From DATKQJ01 sp035534295 (GTDB lineage Bacteria > Chloroflexota > Dormibacteria > Dormibacterales > Dormibacteraceae): a stretch of 37,485 nucleotides of DNA. Each line of letters starts with the position of its first letter. Within the stretch, counting starts at the first letter, position 1. The notes under the pieces are model-generated. The model was not told where the DNA came from and ran no database searches. It saw nothing but the letters and a program-made list of their open reading frames with translations. Positions 1-8,074 of this stretch are shown piece after piece. The position numbers and the translations under genes are program-made. Where the stretch lies: contig DATLSE010000027.1 in NCBI GenBank assembly GCA_035534295.1, positions 1 to 37,485 on the forward strand. The letters run 5' to 3'.

Positions 1-224
1 TGAAGAGCACTCCGATAGTGACTCCCCGCGGTCCGGTCAAGCTGAGTCCGGTGACGATGTCTCCGATCCAGAACATCTACGCCTGCCAGGTCGAGAGCGT
101 GAACGGAACCCTGCGCAACGTGCCGATCAAGACCTTCCCCACCCAGCAGCCCTGGGGCGCGCTCTCCCAGAGCGAGTGGAAGGCCGAGTTCCAGCGCGAC
201 AGCACCGGCCGACCACCCGGCTAA
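1..224 (+). CDS. Branched-chain-type ABC solute-binding protein, C-terminal fragment
   Basis: The gene runs in from the left edge, with its reading frame starting at base 3, and stops at TAA 222-224. The visible 73 residues contain TPRGPV..LSP, then PIQNIYACQVESVNG and NVPIKTFP. This is the usual C-terminal strand arrangement of Peripla_BP_6 (LivK-like) binding proteins, where PRGP..DP and a VQNIYIR-like stretch precede the tail. Such lipoproteins capture amino acids, amides or aromatic acids outside the cell for LivHMGF-type importers. A strong hairpin follows directly, so transcription probably ends here. A LivHMGF set lies 6-10 kb away on the opposite strand without its own binding protein, so this could be its partner, although genes upstream of the window may be the real partners. 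The N-terminus is not visible. Confidence 0.72.
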   Translation, partial: KSTPIVTPRGPVKLSPVTMSPIQNIYACQVESVNGTLRNVPIKTFPTQQPWGALSQSEWKAEFQRDSTGRPPG

Positions 225-241
225 TCCCGCTTCCGATCGGA

Positions 242-273
242 CTGCCGGGGGCCCAGTATCGGGTCCCCGGCAG
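242..273 (+). terminator. Strong hairpin terminator after the binding-protein gene
   Basis: CTGCCGGGGGCCC pairs with GGGTCCCCGGCAG across the six-base loop AGTATC. This is a 13-bp stem with a single G-U pair, 18 bases after the TAA of the preceding gene. There is no U-tract, which is common for GC-rich bacteria. The fold is symmetric, but the position suits the plus-strand gene. A second, weaker hairpin (GCCTCT/AGAGGC, 306-326) follows. Confidence 0.65.
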
Positions 274-427
274 CGCCGGTCGCGTGGTCCTTACCCGGCG
301 TGTTAGCCTCTCCTGCCAGAAGAGGCACGCCCTGAGCCGGCCACCGTGGTGCGGCACCCTGGGCACCCGTCTATAGCCGTTCCCCGTCGCCCGACCCGGG
401 CGTAAACACTGGACAGGAGCTCGATCG

Positions 428-505
428 ATGCAAGTCAATCCGCTGCCGACCACGCCGCGCTCCAAGCCGGCCCCAAGCACGTCTCACTGCGGGCTGCACT
501 CGTGA
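428..505 (+). CDS. 25-codon upstream ORF overlapping the start of the M24 peptidase
   Basis: ATG 428 follows a good Shine-Dalgarno stretch (GGACAGGAG, about 8 bases upstream). The frame runs 25 codons (MQVNPLPTTPRSKPAPSTSH, then CGLHS) to TGA 503-505. That TGA overlaps the GTG start (502-504) of the M24 peptidase as GTGA. The peptidase GTG has no Shine-Dalgarno of its own, so the arrangement suggests that ribosomes finishing the leader re-initiate on the peptidase. The peptide is proline- and serine-rich and resembles no family I know. It could be a leader peptide, or only a vestige that supplies a ribosome-binding site. Whether the peptide itself has a role is unknown. Confidence 0.45.
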   Translation: MQVNPLPTTPRSKPAPSTSHCGLHS

Positions 506-1749
506 GTCTTCAAAGAAGCGACCTGGGCCAGTTCGCGCACGGCCAGTTTCGGGTCGACTATGAGGATCGGCCGGACGCGCAGCGCCTGCGCGAGAAGCGC
601 GTCGAGCGGGTGCGCCAGGCCATGCGCTCAGCCGGACTCGACGCCCTCCTGCTCTGGAAGAACGAGAACGTCCGCTACGTCACCTCGCTCCGGGCCCAGA
701 TCATCGCGGGCAAGAGTGCGGTCCTGAACGGCTGCCTGCTCCTGCCTGACGCCGCGCCCATCCTGCTCGCCTCCGGGGGCGAGGTGCAGCGAGCCAAGAT
801 CGTGATGCCGTGGATCGAGGAGATCCACGCCGTCCCCATCATGGAAGCGCGGGGCCTGGTCCGGGGTATGACCGAATCAACGCTCAAGCCGCTCTTCGAG
901 CGCTTCAACCTCAGCTCGGCGCGGGTCGGCCTGGACGAGTCCGGCTACGTGCTGGTGCAGGCCCTGGGTGAGCTGCTGCCCCAGCTCCAGCTGGCCGATG
1001 GGGACGCCGTCATGCACCAGGCGCGCTTGATCAAGCTGCCCGAGGAGTTGGCGCTGATGGAGGAGGCCGCCGCGATCGCCGAGGCGGTGACCCAGACCGC
1101 CATCGACGCCGTGCGCCCCGGGGTGCGAGAGACCGACGTCGTCGCCGAGGCGATGCACACGCTGTTCCGGCTGGGTGGTGAACAGGCTCACGTCGATACC
1201 CCGTTTGTGGCCTCAGGGGAGCACATGGCTCCCCCCAACCGCATTCCCTCAGACAAGATCATTCGCGATGGCGACCTGGTCTTCATCGATATCGGGGCGG
1301 GCTGGTCGGGGTACTGGGGCGACATGGGCCGGACCGTGATCTGCGGCCGGCCTGCGCGGCGCCAGCAGGAGGTCTACACCGCGGTGCACGAGGCCCTGGC
1401 CGCCGCCACGGCGGCGATGAAGGAGGGCAACACCAACGACGACGTGGCTCTGGCCGTGCGCCAGGCCGCCGCGAAGCACGGCCTGGAGGATAACTTCATC
1501 AGTCTGTTCATCGGCCACGGGGTCGGTATCGGCTCCAACGAGCCCCCCTACATCGGCGAGGACCTGCCCGGAGCCGAGACGGTGGTCCTGAAGAGCGGCA
1601 TGACCTTCGCGGTCGAGCCCTTGATCTGGGTCCCGGGCGTGCGCGGCGGGGCCGGAGTGCGTCTGGAGGACACCATCGTGGTGACCGCCGACGGCGGGCG
1701 GGCGCTGACCCGCACCGCCTTCGACGATCGGCTTCTACTCAGGAGCTGA
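502..1749 (+). CDS. M24 family metallopeptidase (Xaa-Pro peptidase-like)
   Basis: This 415-residue cytoplasmic protein has the two-domain creatinase/aminopeptidase P architecture. Residues 30-165 are the N-terminal creatinase domain, and 185-405 the pita-bread catalytic domain. All five metal ligands are present: D263 (FIDIG), D274 (GDMGRT), H339 (GHG), E372 (VEP) and E389 (LED). The family removes N-terminal residues next to proline, but close relatives act as creatinase or as DMSP lyase (DddP), so the substrate is open. Start GTG 502 has no Shine-Dalgarno and overlaps the stop of a short upstream ORF, which points to translational coupling. The last 11 bases overlap the 3' end of the convergent oxidoreductase gene. 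Confidence 0.88.
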   Translation: MSLQRSDLGQFAHGQFRVDYEDRPDAQRLREKRVERVRQAMRSAGLDALLLWKNENVRYVTSLRAQIIAGKSAVLNGCLLLPDAAPILLASGGEVQRAKIVMPWIEEIHAVPIMEARGLVRGMTESTLKPLFERFNLSSARVGLDESGYVLVQALGELLPQLQLADGDAVMHQARLIKLPEELALMEEAAAIAEAVTQTAIDAVRPGVRETDVVAEAMHTLFRLGGEQAHVDTPFVASGEHMAPPNRIPSDKIIRDGDLVFIDIGAGWSGYWGDMGRTVICGRPARRQQEVYTAVHEALAAATAAMKEGNTNDDVALAVRQAAAKHGLEDNFISLFIGHGVGIGSNEPPYIGEDLPGAETVVLKSGMTFAVEPLIWVPGVRGGAGVRLEDTIVVTADGGRALTRTAFDDRLLLRS

Positions 1750-2731
1750 CGGGCACCACCTTTGATTCGCGCACCGAGCGCGCGATGGCGTCGGTGAGCT
1801 GGACGCTGCGCAACCCGTCGAGACCCGAGGGATTGGGCTCGCGGCCGTCGAGGATGGCCTGGCTGAAGGCCGCGACGGTGCGCTGGTAGGCGTCCCGGCT
1901 CGTGTAGTGCTCCGTCGTCTCGGAGGACTCGGTCACCACGCGCATCTCGCCATCCTGGCCCGGCCGGGTGACGCCACGACCGTCGATGCGGCCCTTGGTG
2001 CCGTGAATCACGATCTCGTCCAGCGGCTTGGCCGTGAGCTGATTGCCGTTGGCGTAGGCCATGGCCCCGTTGGCGAAGCGCATCAGCACCATCGGACAGA
2101 GCTCGATCGCCGGCTTCTGCCCAGTCTCGAACATGGCCGCCACCTCGGTCACCTCCGATCCCAGCAGGAAGCGCAACACGTCGTAGATGTGGACGGCGAT
2201 GTTGTTGACCGCCCCGAGTCCGGCCAGGTTCGGATCCAGCCGCCAGCCGCCGGGTGGGCGGCCCCCGTTACCGGCGTCGATCTGGACCACCACGACGTCG
2301 CCGATGGCGCCGGAGGCGATGACACGACGTGCCTCCTGGAAGCAAGCGTGGTGCCGGGTCTGAAAGTTGAGACCCAGCTTGACGCCGGCGGCGGCGCAGG
2401 CGTCGATGACCTGCTGGGCCTCCTCGGCGCTGCCGGCCAGAGGCTTGTCTGAGAGCACGTGCTTGCCCGCACGGGCGGCGGAGATGGCCTGGGCGGCGTG
2501 CTGGGCGTTGGGCGTGGTGATGAGGACCACGTCCACGTCCGGGCGGGCGAGCATGGCCTCGTAGTCAGTCCCGGCCCAGGTCGCCCCGTGCTTTTGGGCA
2601 AACTCATCCGCCCGCCCCTGATCGCGGCTGACGACGGCCGCCAGGTGGCTGTTAGGGTCGGCCGCGATGGCGGGCGCCATGGCGCTTTGCGCGATGCCGC
2701 CCGGTCCGATGATTCCCCATCCCAGAGTCAT
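1739..2731 (-). CDS. Gfo/Idh/MocA family oxidoreductase
   Basis: This 330-residue NAD(P)-dependent dehydrogenase has an N-terminal Rossmann fold with GPGGIA (9-14). The family's EKP motif appears as DKPLAG (D95-K96-P97), with K96 the expected catalytic lysine. The C-terminal alpha/beta domain includes NNIAVHIYD (H181, D184). Family members oxidise or reduce sugars, inositols or related polyols. ATG 2731 has a clear AAGGAG eight bases upstream. It is the last gene of the minus-strand run that begins with the Liv importer, about 86 bases after the SDR, so it may be co-transcribed. Its substrate is not evident. It meets the M24 peptidase tail to tail with an 11-base overlap. Confidence 0.88.
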   Translation of the reverse strand: MTLGWGIIGPGGIAQSAMAPAIAADPNSHLAAVVSRDQGRADEFAQKHGATWAGTDYEAMLARPDVDVVLITTPNAQHAAQAISAARAGKHVLSDKPLAGSAEEAQQVIDACAAAGVKLGLNFQTRHHACFQEARRVIASGAIGDVVVVQIDAGNGGRPPGGWRLDPNLAGLGAVNNIAVHIYDVLRFLLGSEVTEVAAMFETGQKPAIELCPMVLMRFANGAMAYANGNQLTAKPLDEIVIHGTKGRIDGRGVTRPGQDGEMRVVTESSETTEHYTSRDAYQRTVAAFSQAILDGREPNPSGLDGLRSVQLTDAIARSVRESKVVPVSS

Positions 2732-2817
2732 GTGCCCATCTCCTTGCGTTTGTCCGCTGCCGACAATCTATCGTCTCCTACCCGCCCCGGCCATCCCCTG
2801 TGGTCAACCCGACCAGA

Positions 2818-3579
2818 TCAGGTGCAGGTGTACCCGCCGTCGACGAAGATGGTGGTCCCGGTGACGTAGCTGGCCTCGCTCGAGGCCAGGAAGACCGCCG
2901 CCCCGACCATCTCCTCAGGCTCGGCCACCCGACCCAGGGCCACCATCCGCCGATTCGCCTCAGCGACCTCTGGGCGTGAGAAATATTCTCGATTCCCGGG
3001 GGTGAAGGTGGTTCCCGGCGCGATCGCGTTGACCCGGATGCCGTGCTCGGCGAGGTCGACAGCCATGCCCCGCACGAGCTGGCGCACGGCCCCCTTGGCG
3101 GCGGCATAGTGGGCCAGCCCGGGCCGTGTGACCTCGCTTAGCTGCGAGCTCGTGAACACGATCGCTCCCCCTCCCTGCCGAGCCATCTGGCGCGCGAACA
3201 CAAGGCCACAGTTGAACGCGGTCGACAGATTGCGAGCCAGCATGCCTGACCAGATGCTCCAATCCAGCTCCAGGAACGGCACCGTCTCCCCGCGCGATCC
3301 GCCGGCGTTGGCGAAGAGCAGGTCCACGCCCCCCATGAAATCGAGCGCGGGCTCAAGCAGAGCCTGCACGGCCTCAAATTCGCTCAGGTCGGCCTCGATT
3401 GCCAGTGCCCTCCCGCCGGCCGCGATAACCTGCTCGGCGCAGGCCCGGATTCCGGGCCCGTCGCGATCAACCAGCACGACGGTGGCGCCCGCGGCCGCCA
3501 CTCCCCCGGCCAAGGCCTGGCCGATGCCACCTGCCGCCCCGGTCACTATCGCGCGCCGACCCTCAAGCCGTCCACTCAC
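2818..3579 (-). CDS. Short-chain dehydrogenase/reductase (SDR), classical type
   Basis: This is a 253-residue NAD(P)H-dependent oxidoreductase. TGAAGGIG (13-20) is the cofactor glycine motif, NAGG begins at N91, the catalytic serine is in TSSQ (about S144-S145), and YAAAK gives Y158 and K162. The tail ..GTTIFVDGGYTCT is typical of classical SDRs. I place the start at GTG 3577-3579 because AAGGAG lies seven bases upstream and the glycine motif then falls at the usual distance. An in-frame start at 3633 would add 18 atypical residues. It lies in the Liv-linked minus-strand gene run, between the alpha/beta hydrolase and the Gfo/Idh/MocA gene. The substrate is unknown. Confidence 0.88.
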   Translation of the reverse strand: MSGRLEGRRAIVTGAAGGIGQALAGGVAAAGATVVLVDRDGPGIRACAEQVIAAGGRALAIEADLSEFEAVQALLEPALDFMGGVDLLFANAGGSRGETVPFLELDWSIWSGMLARNLSTAFNCGLVFARQMARQGGGAIVFTSSQLSEVTRPGLAHYAAAKGAVRQLVRGMAVDLAEHGIRVNAIAPGTTFTPGNREYFSRPEVAEANRRMVALGRVAEPEEMVGAAVFLASSEASYVTGTTIFVDGGYTCT

Positions 3580-3651
3580 CGGTTGACTCCTTACCTCGCT
3601 CCGGCCGGTTACAACCTCTTGCCCGCCCGTCACCGGGAAGCCACGCCCGGC

Positions 3652-4836
3652 TCAGGCGCCCAGACGGTCCGCCAGCCAGTCGGAAAAGAACGCGGTGGCT
3701 GTGGTTAGCTGGTCACTCTGACAGTGCTGGGCTCCCCCGCCGGCCGCCTCAAAGACGTGCAGGGTCTTGTCAGGCGAGCCGCTCGCTGCCAGCAGCTGCT
3801 GGGCCGTGGCCAGCGGTACCTGCTCGTCGTGCTCGCCGTGCAGCACCAAAAATGGGCAGCGCATGCGCTCGACAACCCCGTCCAGGCGAAAGTCCTCGAG
3901 CTGCCTTAGTGCCGATTCGGTCGAGGACGCGCCCAGCACCCACTGCAGGTGGTGACCGGGAACCGATAGCGAGCCCGCGAAGTTGGACTCGATGCGCTGC
4001 TTCCAGACCTGGTGGTAGTCCCATATCGCACCCCAGGCCACGGCGGCGGCGAACCTGGGCTCGAGCGCAGCACAGCGCGAGGCGTAGTAGCCGCCCAGGC
4101 TGATCGCCATTACCCCGACCCGGGTGGCGTCGACGTCATCTCGGCCCTGCAGATAGTCGATGGCGGCGCTGCCAGCGAGTTCGTAGTCATAGCGCAGGGG
4201 AAGACCGCGAAACCGGATGCTCTCGCCGTTGCCCGGGCCGTCGACCAGGAGCACGCTGACGCCACGACGGGCCAGCTCGGTGGCGCCGCGCTGGAAACAC
4301 ATCTCCTTGGTGATGTCGAGTCCATCGAAGAACACCACCACTGGCGGACGCCCGCCATCCCTGAGCTCCGCCCCCACCAGGTAGGCGGGCAGTGAGGTGT
4401 CCAGGTAGGGAACTTCGACCGATTCGATGCGGGGCCGGTCGGTCAGCCGCGCGAAGTCCTTGAAGGTGGTGAGGGAATCCCGGTAGCAGTCGAGCGCCGC
4501 CTGATCCTTGGGCGTGCGAAAGCGCTCTCCGATCTGATAGTAGGTGGTGGCGCGCAGGTAGCAGGAGGAAGCCGTCAAGCGGTGTCCTGCGCCTTCAGCC
4601 TGCTGCCCCCGGGCTCGCAGCCGGTCACCCTCCTCGCGCCAGACCTCAAACCAGGCGTCATCGTCGCCCAGGTGGGCTCGCAGCTGCCGCCCGGCATGAT
4701 CCGCCTCACCCAGATCGGAGGCCCCGTGTGAGGCCACTCCCAAAACCAGGGCCATGGCCGCAGACCAGCGATAGTCCTCGGGAAAGTAGGCGAACCAATC
4801 GTCGTAGCGTGGCGGGTTGAGCGGCGCGACCGTCAT
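3652..4836 (-). CDS. Alpha/beta hydrolase resembling 2,6-dihydroxypseudooxynicotine hydrolase / FrsA-type
   Basis: The 394-residue protein has a helical N-terminal cap region (about 1-135) and a C-terminal alpha/beta-hydrolase fold. The nucleophile is S246 in AISLGG, the acid D337 in HGEHDEQVP and the base H371 in GAQHC. VFFDGLDITKEM (about 168-180) forms the oxyanion region. The long cap and this order are typical of the group containing the nicotine-pathway C-C hydrolase and related carbonyl hydrolases. ATG 4836 overlaps the stop of the isochorismatase-like gene as ATGA, showing coupling. An upstream in-frame start (4905) would extend into that gene and is less likely. Joint transcription with an amidohydrolase and a Liv importer suggests catabolism of an imported compound. 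Confidence 0.82.
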   Translation of the reverse strand: MTVAPLNPPRYDDWFAYFPEDYRWSAAMALVLGVASHGASDLGEADHAGRQLRAHLGDDDAWFEVWREEGDRLRARGQQAEGAGHRLTASSCYLRATTYYQIGERFRTPKDQAALDCYRDSLTTFKDFARLTDRPRIESVEVPYLDTSLPAYLVGAELRDGGRPPVVVFFDGLDITKEMCFQRGATELARRGVSVLLVDGPGNGESIRFRGLPLRYDYELAGSAAIDYLQGRDDVDATRVGVMAISLGGYYASRCAALEPRFAAAVAWGAIWDYHQVWKQRIESNFAGSLSVPGHHLQWVLGASSTESALRQLEDFRLDGVVERMRCPFLVLHGEHDEQVPLATAQQLLAASGSPDKTLHVFEAAGGGAQHCQSDQLTTATAFFSDWLADRLGA

Positions 4837-5573
4837 GGTGCGGCGTGAGCCGGCGATCTGTCGCGGGAGACCTTGGCGGCCAGTTCGTCCACGGTCAGGA
4901 CCCACCCCAGACAGCGGCTGATGTTCTGGAGCCCGAAGTAGTGCAGGTCATCTCCATACATGGAGTGCACGCAGTCCGAGATCACGATCGTGGTTAGATC
5001 CCGATTCAAGGACTCAAACGCGGCGCACATGACGCAGGTGTTGGTGTTGATGCCGGCCAGGACCACGGTGTCGATCCCGAGCTCGCGCAGAACCAGATCG
5101 AGATCGGTGTCGCGATAGATGGAGAGCCGGCGCTTGGTGTTGATGACCACGTCGGTGGGGGCGGGGCCCAGCTCCGGCATGAGCTGGGCTTGAACCGACC
5201 CGACCAGGTTGTGCCGACTGATGGTGCTCTCGCGCTCCGGAGTGAGCCTCTGGTTGGCCCCCTCGACCGCCGCCCAGAATGGATTATGCATGGGCTCCGA
5301 GGTGCCGTCGGGAAGGATGCGGTTCTGCAACATGACGTGGATCACCGCCATCGAGTTCGCACGAGCCAGCTCGACCAGGCGAGTGGTGGCCGAAACCACC
5401 GCCCGCGCCACGTCGGGGGCCACGGGCATGGTCGCCACTGCGGGATCCAGATGTCCGCGGTGGCAGTCGATGGTGATCACGGCGGCGCGCCTGGGGTCCA
5501 GCGTCAGGTTCTGATTCAGGAGCGCCAGCATGGCGCTGCGATCGACCGCCGGAGGCGGCTCCATCGGGCTCAT
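4833..5573 (-). CDS. Isochorismatase-like cysteine amidohydrolase
   Basis: This 246-residue cytoplasmic hydrolase has the family triad in order: D36 (TIDCHRGH), K147 (NTKRR) and C180 (NTNTCVMCAAF). The A-G-I-N-T-N-T-C run supplies the cis-peptide and nucleophile elbow. Relatives include N-carbamoylsarcosine amidase, maleamate amidase (NicF), biuret hydrolase and RutB, which all release ammonia from amides. True isochorismatases lie in the same fold, so the exact substrate is inferred only from context. It overlaps both neighbours by four bases (ATGA with the aldo/keto reductase upstream and the alpha/beta hydrolase downstream). The three are therefore one tightly coupled unit. Confidence 0.85.
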   Translation of the reverse strand: MSPMEPPPAVDRSAMLALLNQNLTLDPRRAAVITIDCHRGHLDPAVATMPVAPDVARAVVSATTRLVELARANSMAVIHVMLQNRILPDGTSEPMHNPFWAAVEGANQRLTPERESTISRHNLVGSVQAQLMPELGPAPTDVVINTKRRLSIYRDTDLDLVLRELGIDTVVLAGINTNTCVMCAAFESLNRDLTTIVISDCVHSMYGDDLHYFGLQNISRCLGWVLTVDELAAKVSRDRSPAHAAP

Positions 5574-6556
5574 ACGTTGACCGTGGGCATCTGGGCCAGC
5601 GCGTAGCGGGTACCGGCTCCGGCCCCGACCGGAACCGCGTGGTCGAGCCGGTCAAGCTCGGCGGGACTGAGCCGGATGGCGGCTGCGGCCACGTTCTGCT
5701 CCAGGTAGGTACGCCGCTTGGTGCCCGGAATCGGGATCACGTCCTCGCCCTGCGCCATCACCCAGGCGACCGCCAACTGAGCCGGAGTACAGCCCTTCTC
5801 CGCCGCCAGATCTTCGATGGCCTTGACCAGACGCAGGTTCAAGTCCAGGTTCTCGCCCTGGAAGCGAGGATGATTGCGTCGGTTGTCGCCCGCCTCGAGC
5901 TGGTCCAGCTGGCGCACCTGACCGGTGAGCAGGCCGCGGCCGAGCGGAGAATACGCGACGTAGCTCACACCAAGCTCGCGACAGGCGGGCAGGAGCTCGA
6001 GCTCGGGCTCGCGAAACCACAGCGAGTACTCGGTCTGCAGGGCCACGATCGGGTAGACCTTGACCGCGCGTCGAAGCGTGGTCGCGCTCGCCTCCGACAG
6101 CCCCAGGTAGCGCACCTTGCCCTCCTCGACCAGGCGCGCCATCGCGCCCACCGTCTCCTCGATGGGCACGGTCTTATCCACGCGGTGCTGGTAGTAGAGA
6201 TCGATGACGTCGACCTGGAGCCGACGCAGGCTGGCCTCACACGCCTCGACGACGTATTCGGGACGTCCGTTGACCCCGATCGGACGTCCGTCGGGACCGG
6301 TGACGTGGCCAAACTTGGTGGCCAGAAACACCTTGTCGCGGATTCCCTTCAAGCCCCGGCCCACCACCTCCTCGTTGTGGCCGGCGCCATACATGTCGGA
6401 CGTGTCGATCAGATCGACGCCGAGTTCGACCGCGCGGGCGATGGTGGCGATGGATTCCGACTCGTCCGGGGTCCCATACACCCCCGACATGCCCATGCAG
6501 CCGAGCCCGATAGCCGATACCAGGGGACCGTTGCTTCCGAGCCTGCGCTTTTCCAT
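5570..6556 (-). CDS. Aldo/keto reductase (AKR13-like)
   Basis: This 328-residue NADPH-dependent TIM-barrel reductase has the complete catalytic tetrad: D51, Y56 (DTSDMYG), K81 (TKFG) and H124 (YYQHRVD). The N-terminal RRLGSNGPLVSAIGLGCMGM stretch and the C-terminal PIPGTKRRTYLEQN cofactor-binding stretch are typical of the YakC/AKR13 branch. It follows livF by seven bases and overlaps the amidohydrolase start by four, linking the importer to the catabolic genes. It probably reduces an aldehyde or ketone intermediate. The direction of reaction and substrate are not shown by the sequence. Confidence 0.9.
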   Translation of the reverse strand: MEKRRLGSNGPLVSAIGLGCMGMSGVYGTPDESESIATIARAVELGVDLIDTSDMYGAGHNEEVVGRGLKGIRDKVFLATKFGHVTGPDGRPIGVNGRPEYVVEACEASLRRLQVDVIDLYYQHRVDKTVPIEETVGAMARLVEEGKVRYLGLSEASATTLRRAVKVYPIVALQTEYSLWFREPELELLPACRELGVSYVAYSPLGRGLLTGQVRQLDQLEAGDNRRNHPRFQGENLDLNLRLVKAIEDLAAEKGCTPAQLAVAWVMAQGEDVIPIPGTKRRTYLEQNVAAAAIRLSPAELDRLDHAVPVGAGAGTRYALAQMPTVNV

Positions 6557-6563
6557 GTCGTGA

Positions 6564-7277
6564 TTAGACCCCCAGATGCATCTGCTTGATATCCTCGGCC
6601 GCCTCCAGATCCTTGGGGGCCCCGTCCCACACCACCACCCCCCGCGAGAGGATGTGCACGTGGTCGGCCGAGTCGACCCCCAGATGGTAATTCTGCTCCA
6701 CCAGCAGAATCGAGAGCTCTTCGCCGCGCAGGCCGGCGATGATCTCGCCCAGGCGGTCGACGATGACCGGGGCCAGCCCCTCTGAGGGTTCGTCCATGAG
6801 CAGCAGGCGGGGGTTGGTCATCAACGCCCGCCCGATGGCCAGCATCTGCTGTTCACCGCCCGAGAGCTGACCGGCGCCGTTGCGGCGACGGGCCATGAGG
6901 TTAGGGAAGAGATCGTAGATGCGCTCCAGGGTCCAATTGCCCGAGCTCGAAGCTCCCCGACCATCCACCCGGCGCGCGGCCAGGGTCAGATTTTCCTCCA
7001 CACTCAAAGAGGGGAACACGTGTCGGCCCTGAGGCACCAGCGCCAGGCCGGCACGTGCGATCTGGTTGGGCTCTTTGACGTCGATCCGCTCGCCGTCAAA
7101 GGTCACCGACCCTGACGTCAGAGGGGTGAGCCCCATGACGGCGCGGATGAGCGTGGTCTTGCCCATGCCGTTGCGCCCCAGCAGGGTGGTGCAGGCGGAA
7201 TCAGGAACGGTCAGGTTGACCCCCTGCAGCACGTAGCTGTGGCCTCGGTAGGCGTGCACGTCTTTAACTTCGAGCAC
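6564..7277 (-). CDS. livF: Branched-chain amino acid-type ABC transporter ATPase LivF
   Basis: This 237-residue nucleotide-binding subunit sits on the cytoplasmic side of the importer. Walker A is GRNGMGKTT (34-42), the Q-loop falls in VPQGRHVFPSLSVEENL, the signature is LSGGEQQ (138-144), and Walker B is LLLMDEPSEGLAP. GMGKTT rather than GAGKTT, and SEGLAP after Walker B, are LivF hallmarks. It is 237 residues long, as expected. The GTG start is two bases after the livG stop. The transported compound cannot be read from the ATPase. The linked enzymes suggest something other than plain leucine, isoleucine or valine. Confidence 0.92.
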   Translation of the reverse strand: MLEVKDVHAYRGHSYVLQGVNLTVPDSACTTLLGRNGMGKTTLIRAVMGLTPLTSGSVTFDGERIDVKEPNQIARAGLALVPQGRHVFPSLSVEENLTLAARRVDGRGASSSGNWTLERIYDLFPNLMARRRNGAGQLSGGEQQMLAIGRALMTNPRLLLMDEPSEGLAPVIVDRLGEIIAGLRGEELSILLVEQNYHLGVDSADHVHILSRGVVVWDGAPKDLEAAEDIKQMHLGV

Positions 7278-7279
7278 GT

Positions 7280-8074
7280 TCAGGACCTGCTTCCGAGGTA
7301 GATCTGGCGCACCTTCTCGTCGGCTTGAATTTCGGCCGTGGTCCCGTTGGCAACGACCTGGCCAAAATCGAGCACGTGGATGCTGTCCACCACGTCACGA
7401 ACCAGCTCCATGTCGTGCTCGATCATGATCAAGGTGAGGTCCGAAGGGAGACGCTTCAACAGGGCTCTCATGCTCACCCTCTCTCCAGGCGACAGCCCGG
7501 CGCCGGGCTCATCCAGGAGCAACAGGCGGGGCTTGAGAGCCAGGGCCAGGGCAACCTCAAGCTGGCGCACCTCGCCGTGAGAGAGGTCGGCGGCCGGGCT
7601 GTCGAGGCGCGGGCTGAGCTCGAACTGATCGGCCAGCTCGGCCACCGCGGCCGAGACATCGCCGTAAGTCTTCCAGGGCCGGAGCATCGAGAACTTGTGC
7701 CGGCTCAGGCCGTTGACCGCCAGGCCCAGGTTCTCACGCACGGTCAAGGTGGGGAACGTTCTGGTGATCTGGTAGGTGCGGCCCAGGCCCCTGGACACCC
7801 GTCGCACCGAGGACATCCTGGTCACATTGTGACCGAAGAGATGGATGTTCCCCGAACTGGCGGCGAGCTCGCCGCTGATCACATTGAACAAGGTGGTCTT
7901 GCCCGCGCCGTTGGGACCGATGATCCCGTGCCGGGCACCGGCCGCCACCGTCAGGCTGACCCCGGATATGGCGGTGACACCCCCGAAGCGACGGTGTACG
8001 TCGTCTAGGACCAGGGCCGGCGCCGAGCCGGCATCCCTCTGAGCCTGGTTGGCACTCATAAGATCAGTCACCAC
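7280..8074 (-). CDS. livG: Branched-chain amino acid-type ABC transporter ATPase LivG
   Basis: This is the 264-residue second ATPase of the importer. Walker A is GPNGAGKT (53-60), the signature is the variant LSHGEVRQLEV (about 164-174), and Walker B is LLLLDEPGAGLSPGE, followed by MIEHDMELV with the switch histidine. LSHGEVR in place of LSGGQ is usual for LivG. The annotated GTG start (8074) overlaps the livM stop by 11 bases. An in-frame ATG five codons later (8059) is an alternative. It acts with LivF beneath the LivHM channel. Confidence 0.91.
   Translation of the reverse strand: MVTDLMSANQAQRDAGSAPALVLDDVHRRFGGVTAISGVSLTVAAGARHGIIGPNGAGKTTLFNVISGELAASSGNIHLFGHNVTRMSSVRRVSRGLGRTYQITRTFPTLTVRENLGLAVNGLSRHKFSMLRPWKTYGDVSAAVAELADQFELSPRLDSPAADLSHGEVRQLEVALALALKPRLLLLDEPGAGLSPGERVSMRALLKRLPSDLTLIMIEHDMELVRDVVDSIHVLDFGQVVANGTTAEIQADEKVRQIYLGSRS

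Noticed and set aside
5639..6589. 316-codon plus-strand open frame opposite the aldo/keto reductase
   Set aside because: The minus strand carries a complete catalytic tetrad. The plus frame shows no family features.
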